DNA of 10,618 nucleotides from Cytophagia bacterium (lineage in GTDB: Bacteria; Bacteroidota; Bacteroidia; Cytophagales; Cyclobacteriaceae): contig JABXIP010000228.1 of assembly GCA_013373005.1 (NCBI GenBank), positions 1 to 10,618 on the forward strand. Direction: 5' to 3'. Below are positions 6,589 through 10,618 of this stretch, piece after piece. Below the pieces are notes generated by a model that had not been told where the DNA came from, searched no databases, and saw only the letters and a list, made by a program, of their open reading frames with translations. The translations under genes and the position numbers were made by a program. The stretch's first letter is position 1. Every line of letters starts with the position of its first letter.

Positions 6589-7557
6589 TTGAGCAAGGCC
6601 GAAGATATACTGGGAAAATTTAAAAGGTCTTTCAATACACCAAGTACGAAAGACGAAAAGATAAAGGTGGTCTTGGTATGCATAGTCATATCAACCACCT
6701 TTTGGTTTTTTAATGCGCTCAATAAGAGCGACTACGTTACCAGAATAAACTACCCTATTTCCATTCAATACGATGAGTCTGAGTATGTGGCTACAGCCTC
6801 CCTGCCTTCACGTATTCCAATAGAAGTGTCTGGTGGCGGATGGGACCTGATGGCTCGCTATTTTGGGCTAAAAATGAATACACTTGAGGTGAACGTGGAA
6901 AGACCTGATGAAGATGGTTATATACTCGCCTCTTCTCTTAGACCTTCGGTAACGCCCCTATTGGAGCCTATTGCGGTCAACTACTTTCTCCAGGATAGCA
7001 TTAAGTTTCAGATTGAAAGACGTATCACAAGGTCGGTAGTGCTGAGCTATGATACTTCGTCTGTTTCTGTGGAGGAAGATTTTGCTCGTACATCTGAAGT
7101 TACAATCAGCCCGGCTACTATAGAGTTGATTGGCCCGGGTTCGCAATTGGATGTGATTGGCGATACGCTTTGGATACGAGATGAAATAAGAGGAGTCTCA
7201 GAAGACTTTGAGAGCGCTGTAAGTTTGCCAGATCTGCCAGATCTTGTAACGTCTTCTACCAATTCAGTTGATGTAAGCTTTTTTGTAGTGCCTCTTTTTG
7301 CTGTAGATGTTTCAATACCAATTGAGCGAAGGAACTTCCCAGACGATTGGGAGATCATTCCAAATCGAGCACAAGTATATTATAAAGTGCCTGAAACCAG
7401 CTTCAATGTGGCAGACACGGCAGCAGTGAATGTTTATGTAGACTATCGTCAGATGTTGTCCGATTCCACTCTGAATATTCAGTACTCATTGCTTAATAAT
7501 AAATTCAGAGAAGTGAGGGTGTTTCCACAAACCGCAAAAGCTTCTAAAAATGAGTAA
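6589..7557 (+). CDS. YbbR-domain membrane-anchored protein, TTG start
   Basis: This 322-residue protein has a cytoplasmic N-terminal tail (1-24), one transmembrane helix (about 25-43, IKVVLVCIVISTTFWFFNAL) and a long extracytoplasmic part of beta-rich repeats. YbbR-like modules are visible as the recurring pattern of a YPISI or IPIEV strand followed, tens of residues later, by an ISPATIELIGPGSQLD block (about 173-188). The start is TTG at 6589: the frame is closed by TGA at 6574, no ATG exists in frame until after the transmembrane helix (residue 88), and the TTG lies 2 nt from the yajC stop. In Firmicutes the YbbR protein CdaR binds the diadenylate cyclase CdaA; no cyclase gene is present here, so that role should not be assumed. 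The 3' end overlaps coaE by 8 nt. Confidence 0.82.
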   Translation: MSKAEDILGKFKRSFNTPSTKDEKIKVVLVCIVISTTFWFFNALNKSDYVTRINYPISIQYDESEYVATASLPSRIPIEVSGGGWDLMARYFGLKMNTLEVNVERPDEDGYILASSLRPSVTPLLEPIAVNYFLQDSIKFQIERRITRSVVLSYDTSSVSVEEDFARTSEVTISPATIELIGPGSQLDVIGDTLWIRDEIRGVSEDFESAVSLPDLPDLVTSSTNSVDVSFFVVPLFAVDVSIPIERRNFPDDWEIIPNRAQVYYKVPETSFNVADTAAVNVYVDYRQMLSDSTLNIQYSLLNNKFREVRVFPQTAKASKNE

Positions 7558-8164
7558 GCCACTTTTAGTTGGTATTACCGGGGGGATAGGTTCAGGTAAG
7601 TCTACAATAAGTCAGTTTTTCAAGATTTTAGGCATTCCTGTATATAACTCAGACGATAATGGAAAGCGTTTGATGGTGGAAGATGCTCAACTCATTGATA
7701 ACGTTAAATCTGAGTTCGGAGAAGAGAGCTATTTTGAAGATGGTGGTTTGAATCGTTCTTATCTGGCTTCAGAGGTGTTTTCTAATGAAGAAAGACTCAA
7801 GATACTTAATGGCCTGGTGCATCCTGCCGTGGGTAGAGATTTCAAAAACTGGATAGCAAGGCATCAAAATTCTCCCTATTTGCTTAAAGAGGCTGCCCTG
7901 CTTTTTGAAACAGGCATATATCAGGAGTTGGATAAGACAATTTCAGTGATGGCACCAAATTCAATTCGAATGGGGAGAGTTTTGCTGAGAGATGAACAAA
8001 GAAGCCGTCAGCAAATTGAAGATATTATGGCAAAGCAGGTCTCTGACAATCAGCGAAAAAAACTAAGCGATTACTTAATTGATAATAGTGGAGCAGAATT
8101 ATTGATCCCTCAGGTGCTTAAAATTCACCAGTCATTACTAAGCCTGTTTTCTGAGCGTTCCTAG
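7550..8164 (+). CDS. coaE: Dephospho-CoA kinase
   Basis: CoaE catalyses the ATP-dependent 3'-phosphorylation of dephospho-CoA, the last step of coenzyme A synthesis, in the cytoplasm. The 204 residues match the family length. The P-loop GGIGSGKST is at 11-19; VYNSDD (31-36) holds the conserved catalytic aspartate region. HP at 91-92, EAALLFETG (114-122), the lid-type segment RDEQRSRQQIEDIMAKQ (147-163) and SDYLIDNSG (173-181) all fit CoaE. The ATG at 7550 overlaps the upstream gene's end (ATGAGTAA), a typical translational-coupling arrangement, and gives the usual N-terminus just before the P-loop. Its last 27 bp overlap the convergent gene on the minus strand. Confidence 0.96.
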   Translation: MSKPLLVGITGGIGSGKSTISQFFKILGIPVYNSDDNGKRLMVEDAQLIDNVKSEFGEESYFEDGGLNRSYLASEVFSNEERLKILNGLVHPAVGRDFKNWIARHQNSPYLLKEAALLFETGIYQELDKTISVMAPNSIRMGRVLLRDEQRSRQQIEDIMAKQVSDNQRKKLSDYLIDNSGAELLIPQVLKIHQSLLSLFSERS

Positions 8165-8401
8165 GCTTATCTGATCAGTATAAAATTTCATTCTGGAGTG
8201 CTGATAGTCTAAAGGTTGGATGGTTTCTATTTTGTCCAGCTTATGGTTATAGAATACCTCAACGAGTTGATCTTCCAATAAATACAGGTTCACCTTATAA
8301 CCATAATATCTAATGGATAATTGAAAGGTGCCATTTCTGTACAAGTACTGAATTTGTTCAGAAAGAGGAAGCTTAAAGAAGTCTGAAAGATCCTTACTCA
8401 T
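8138..8401 (-). CDS. Small conserved-looking protein of unknown function
   Basis: I do not recognise a named family. The 87-residue product is soluble, with no signal peptide or membrane segment. A helical N-terminus (SKDLSDFFKLPLSEQIQYLY) is followed by alternating strands rich in Tyr/Ile (GTFQLSIRYYGYKVNLYLL, LVEVFYNHKLDKIETIQPL), suggesting a small alpha+beta fold. Coding is supported by clean amino-acid composition, a compact fold-like pattern and its place just downstream of another minus-strand gene with the same spacing style. I chose the ATG at 8401; a TTG one codon upstream is possible. Its 3' end overlaps the coaE 3' end by 27 bp in convergent orientation. It may share a transcript with the gene at 8433-8810 (31-nt gap). 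Confidence 0.7.
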   Translation of the reverse strand: MSKDLSDFFKLPLSEQIQYLYRNGTFQLSIRYYGYKVNLYLLEDQLVEVFYNHKLDKIETIQPLDYQHSRMKFYTDQISLGTLRKQA

Positions 8402-8432
8402 CAATGTTGAAGATAAGGAAATCTCAAGAAGC

Positions 8433-8810
8433 TCAGAAGTGGAGTGTGTGATAAAATAAGTTCTTCGGAGGACAGGGAGCTTTATATGTGAAAATGTAAA
8501 CGCCTTTTCCTGAGTACTGATTAAGGGGTGATTTAAATATGAACGGATATCTAGTGAGTTTCATCACGAGTCCTTGAGCGTGTTTAAAAGACTCAGCTCT
8601 CCAATATTTAAAGTGTTTGCACTCATAGTCACTCCTAACCTTGCCCGCTACTTTGACTATATCTTCACCGGTTGCAATCCCTACTTTCCAAATGTATTTC
8701 TGGTCCATCATTAGCATATTAGAGTCGATCCACTGCTTCATTTCGTCTAATAAGCTCTTGTCGGCCAAATCATAGTCCAATACATGTGACAAAGCATGAG
8801 TTGTCTTCAT
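8433..8810 (-). CDS. Uncharacterised small protein, weak GIY-YIG-like appearance
   Basis: The 125-residue product is soluble and basic, with no signal peptide. An N-terminal helical part (1-30) precedes WKVGIATGED (41-50), then FKYWRAESFKHAQGLVMKL (67-85) and a closing strand GVYIFTYKA (103-111). The order of a KVGIA strand, a YWRAES-type helix and a VY(A/I)xxYK strand is reminiscent of small GIY-YIG-like proteins of Bacteroidota. However, the catalytic Arg/Glu pattern of the nuclease superfamily is not convincing, so activity should not be assumed. The C-terminal APCPPKNLFYHTLHF tail is unusual. It is the first gene of a probable two-gene minus-strand unit; upstream is a 247-bp divergent gap. 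I see no clear -7 element for it. Confidence 0.65.
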   Translation of the reverse strand: MKTTHALSHVLDYDLADKSLLDEMKQWIDSNMLMMDQKYIWKVGIATGEDIVKVAGKVRSDYECKHFKYWRAESFKHAQGLVMKLTRYPFIFKSPLNQYSGKGVYIFTYKAPCPPKNLFYHTLHF

Positions 8811-9032
8811 ATTATCAGTTTAGGTTAGAATGAGTCAAATAAGTTTTACAAGCGGGTATTTCGCAGGAGTACTTTCACGAAAGAAACATTTAACGCGCAC
8901 AAAATCAAGTATATAGCATACAAAGCTCTTAAAGTTTTGTGAACGGCAAAAGATTGACTGTGTGGAATCGTTTGAAATAAATACCAACTTTCAGGTATTG
9001 AAGCTAACTTTAAAACTTGGTATCTATGTAGG

Positions 9033-9043
9033 TATAATTTTTG
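9033..9043 (+). promoter_or_regulatory. Weak candidate -7 element for the solenoid-like gene
   Basis: TATAATTTTTG, followed by C, lies 15 nt before the ATG at 9058. Aligned on the final TTTG, it matches TAnnTTTG with one mismatch at the first base. No TTG sits at the ideal -33 spacing. GGTAT occurs at 8994, 9019 and 9031 just upstream, with its complement ATACC at 8981, which could be regulatory or chance in AT-rich DNA. Confidence 0.3.
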
Positions 9044-9057
9044 CTTAATAGTGGCTC

Positions 9058-9852
9058 ATGGTCAGACCGATAAATCATAAACAACTGATAAAGATTCTCA
9101 AGGGAGAAGATCTTGAATTCAGGATTACCAACTATGCGGTGAGTGTATCTGGAACTCTTGAGTTAGAAGATCTTACATTTCCACATGATCTGGCTTTCAC
9201 GGAAAGTGATTTTGAAGAGCTGGAATTTAAGAACTGCAGGTTTTTAGGGAAGCTGACTTTGAGAAATACTGATCTGGAGGTTCTGAAATTTGAGGGCTGT
9301 GAGTTCAATGATTTAGAAATTGATAAAAGTCATATTAAAGAACTGACCTTAAATGATTCTGCTAAGCTTCAGAAGTTTAATCTTGGAGCTTCATCTGTCA
9401 ACAACTTAGAGATCAAGCGCAATTCTCAATTTCAGGCTATTGAGGTGGCTTGTGAAAATAATATCATGTCAGCTTTTATCGAGGACAACGGTAATGGACT
9501 CAGTAACTCTTTTAAATCTACCATCTATATCTGTCCTGAGCGATTTGATAACATGGTGCTTAAAAATAACATCTCGGAAATTCTCCACATTGGTACTATT
9601 GGTCAGTATTCTTCCTTCGAAATTGACAATCATTCTTCCAACTTGGTTTTGTTTTCCAATTGTAATGGTGCCAATTCCAAGGTGAGCTTTAAAAACCTGC
9701 AACCTTTAGATCCTTTTCTAGCGTCAGTCTGCATTGTTAATTCAGACAGAATTATTGAGCTGAAGCAAAATGGAGTGTTCAGCAAATTCAAGAATATCAA
9801 GAAATACGATCAAAGTGTTGACCTGCGAAACTATTCAAGAATAGCCGGTTAA
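9058..9852 (+). CDS. Uncharacterised protein, probable beta-solenoid (pentapeptide-like) N-terminal half
   Basis: I do not recognise a named family in this 264-residue protein. It has no signal peptide or membrane segment. Residues about 32-130 contain short repeated strand units: TLELEDLTF, ELEFKNCRF, KLTLRNTDL, VLKFEGCEF, DLEIDKSHI, ELTLNDSAK, KFNLGASSV, NLEIKRN. Several are spaced about 20-21 residues apart (FKNCRF at 57-62 and FEGCEF at 78-83 are exactly 21 apart). That pattern points to a right-handed beta-helix related in style to pentapeptide repeats. Residues 130-235 continue with irregular strand-like units (ILHIGTIGQYSSFEIDN, NLVLFSNCN), and the C-terminus (236-264) is basic and helical (KFKNIKKYDQ). 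It is likely cytoplasmic. It stands alone on the plus strand, with its stop 13 bp from the convergent GH43 stop. The ATG at 9058 is the first plausible start. Confidence 0.75.
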   Translation: MVRPINHKQLIKILKGEDLEFRITNYAVSVSGTLELEDLTFPHDLAFTESDFEELEFKNCRFLGKLTLRNTDLEVLKFEGCEFNDLEIDKSHIKELTLNDSAKLQKFNLGASSVNNLEIKRNSQFQAIEVACENNIMSAFIEDNGNGLSNSFKSTIYICPERFDNMVLKNNISEILHIGTIGQYSSFEIDNHSSNLVLFSNCNGANSKVSFKNLQPLDPFLASVCIVNSDRIIELKQNGVFSKFKNIKKYDQSVDLRNYSRIAG

Positions 9853-9860
9853 TAATTCCC

Positions 9861-9896
9861 CCAAACTAATTTGGTTGAACCATAGCATCTATGGTT
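9861..9896. terminator. Two small hairpins at the convergent 3' ends
   Basis: CCAAA (9861-9865) pairs with TTTGG (9870-9874) across a 4-nt loop and spans the GH43 stop codon. Immediately after, AACCATAG (9878-9885) pairs perfectly with CTATGGTT (9889-9896) around a 3-nt loop inside the last GH43 codons. Neither is followed by a long T run. With only 13 bp between the two stop codons, these are the only candidates for terminating the solenoid-like gene. Confidence 0.35.
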
Positions 9897-10618
9897 TGAA
9901 TGGTGCCATCCGAATTGTATTTCAGCTCAGTTACCTTCACACTTCTGAGGTGTGTTTTTCCCCCTGATAGGGAACTGTCATGAAAGAATATGTACCATTT
10001 ACCTTTGAACTCAACAATTGAGTGGTGATTTGTCCAGCCCAGCACCGGCTTCAGAATAACACCCTGATAAGTAAATGGCCCATAAGGATTGTCTCCAATA
10101 GCGTAGGCAATGTTATGTGTATCACCAGTAGAATAAGAGAAATAATATTTGCCTTGATATTGATGAACCCAGGCTGCCTCAAAGAATCTTTTATCGTTTT
10201 CACCTGCTGTAAGAGGTTCGCCATTTTTATCTACCAGAACAACATCTCGCGGAGCTTCTGCGAATGATTTCATGTCAGCCGAAAGCTTAGCAATTTTGGC
10301 ACTAAGAGCTGGTTCACCGGCTTCCGGGTAATTGTCCTCTGCTTCATAGTCTCCGGTTTTCCACCGCTGTAATTGGCCTCCCCAAATACCTCCGAAGTAC
10401 ATATAGTATTCTCCATTACCATCTCGAAATATGGCTGGGTCTATACTATAACTTCCATTTATGGGTTCAACTTCAGGTTGAAAAGGACCGAATGGTTTAG
10501 AACTGGTGGCCACTCCAATCTTAAAGACGCCATTCTTGTCTTTTGCCGGGAAGTAGAAATAATAGGTTCCGTCTTTTTCCGCAGCGTCCGGAGCCCACAT
10601 TTGCTTTCCTGCCCATGG
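9866..10618 (-). CDS. Glycoside hydrolase family 43 protein (N-terminus beyond window)
   Basis: The frame stays open through the window edge (six codons upstream of the Met at 10600, reading PWAGKQ), so 250 C-terminal residues are visible. The fold is a five-bladed beta-propeller with GH43 motifs. Numbered from Met 10600, these are MWAPDAA with GTYYFYFPA (1-19, the usual WAPdv...YYlYyS block), SIDPAIFRDGNGEYYMYFGG (52-71; Asp54 as likely pKa-modulating aspartate), FFEAAW (Glu141 as likely general acid), then KYYFSYS and GWTNHHSIVEFKGKWYIFFH (188-207; His near the active site). The general-base Asp expected near the N-terminus lies outside the window. GH43 enzymes cleave arabinose, xylose or galactose linkages (arabinofuranosidase, beta-xylosidase, arabinanase); specificity cannot be set here. 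There is no C-terminal T9SS domain or carbohydrate-binding module after the propeller, suggesting a periplasmic enzyme if a signal peptide exists upstream. Confidence 0.92.
   Translation of the reverse strand, partial: PWAGKQMWAPDAAEKDGTYYFYFPAKDKNGVFKIGVATSSKPFGPFQPEVEPINGSYSIDPAIFRDGNGEYYMYFGGIWGGQLQRWKTGDYEAEDNYPEAGEPALSAKIAKLSADMKSFAEAPRDVVLVDKNGEPLTAGENDKRFFEAAWVHQYQGKYYFSYSTGDTHNIAYAIGDNPYGPFTYQGVILKPVLGWTNHHSIVEFKGKWYIFFHDSSLSGGKTHLRSVKVTELKYNSDGTIQTIDAMVQPN

Noticed and set aside
7228..7247. Short tandem GCCAGATCT repeat in the YbbR-type gene
   Set aside because: It only encodes LPDLPDL in a coding region; two copies are too few to suggest a slippage tract or site.
7047..7358. Minus-strand 103-codon frame inside the YbbR-type gene
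   Set aside because: It is antisense to a supported gene, Ser/Thr/Arg-rich and featureless, with no promoter or neighbour to support it.
6589..7557. Assigning the YbbR protein as CdaR, regulator of c-di-AMP synthesis
   Set aside because: No diadenylate cyclase gene is in the window and YbbR domains occur in proteins of other roles; the symbol is not supported.
8138..8810. One gene split by a frameshift instead of two small genes
   Set aside because: The two frames differ, but each has its own start, stop and self-contained fold-like pattern, and the sequences do not read as halves of one family.
8811..9057. Small RNA, tRNA or CRISPR in the 247-bp intergenic region
   Set aside because: I see no cloverleaf, no repeat-spacer regularity and no strong hairpin with a T run; only weak promoter-like and GGTAT motifs.
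10022..10267. Plus-strand 81-codon frame inside the GH43 gene
   Set aside because: It is antisense to conserved GH43 active-site motifs and has no coding-like features.

Overview
The window reads as ordinary chromosome of a free-living, probably marine member of the Bacteroidota, most likely the order Cytophagales (Roseivirga- or Fulvivirga-like). The clues are a secreted protein ending in a type IX secretion (T9SS) sorting domain, a NusB enlarged by a long internal insert, TAnnTTTG-type promoter -7 elements, no convincing Shine-Dalgarno sequences, and the gene order nusB - ytxH - DUF1573 lipoprotein - yajC - ybbR - coaE. The placement below phylum is inference.

Layout. Positions 1-1098 (+) are the C-terminal end of a large secreted repeat protein (MBG-type repeats, a choice-of-anchor-D-like domain, a T9SS C-terminal domain). 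Convergent to it, 1144-2925 (-), is a full-length MsbA/MdlB-type ABC exporter half-transporter. A 132-bp divergent intergenic region with two TAnnTTTG elements around a dyad leads into 3058-4170 (+), a leucine-dehydrogenase-type amino-acid dehydrogenase, closed by a 12-bp perfect terminator-like hairpin. A tightly packed six-gene plus-strand cluster follows (4236-8164): NusB (rRNA antitermination), a YtxH small membrane protein, a DUF1573 lipoprotein, YajC (Sec translocon accessory), a YbbR-domain membrane protein with a TTG start, and CoaE (last step of CoA synthesis). Junctions are 1, 7, 6 and 2 bp, then an 8-bp overlap, so this is almost certainly one transcript. Its themes are transcription of stable RNA, export and envelope, and cofactor supply.

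After coaE the content becomes lineage-specific. Two small minus-strand genes of unknown function follow, one overlapping the 3' end of coaE by 27 bp; the other has a weak GIY-YIG-like look. A 247-bp intergenic region precedes a plus-strand protein whose N-terminal half appears to be a beta-solenoid. The window ends inside a minus-strand glycoside hydrolase family 43 gene, probably part of a polysaccharide-use locus beyond the edge.

I found no tRNA, rRNA, CRISPR array, insertion sequence, phage gene or defence system. I see no strong evidence for an undescribed multi-gene system. The items most worth a second look are the large NusB insert, the single ABC half-transporter with Asp at the catalytic-carboxylate position, the symmetric divergent promoter region, and the three uncharacterised genes between coaE and the GH43 gene.
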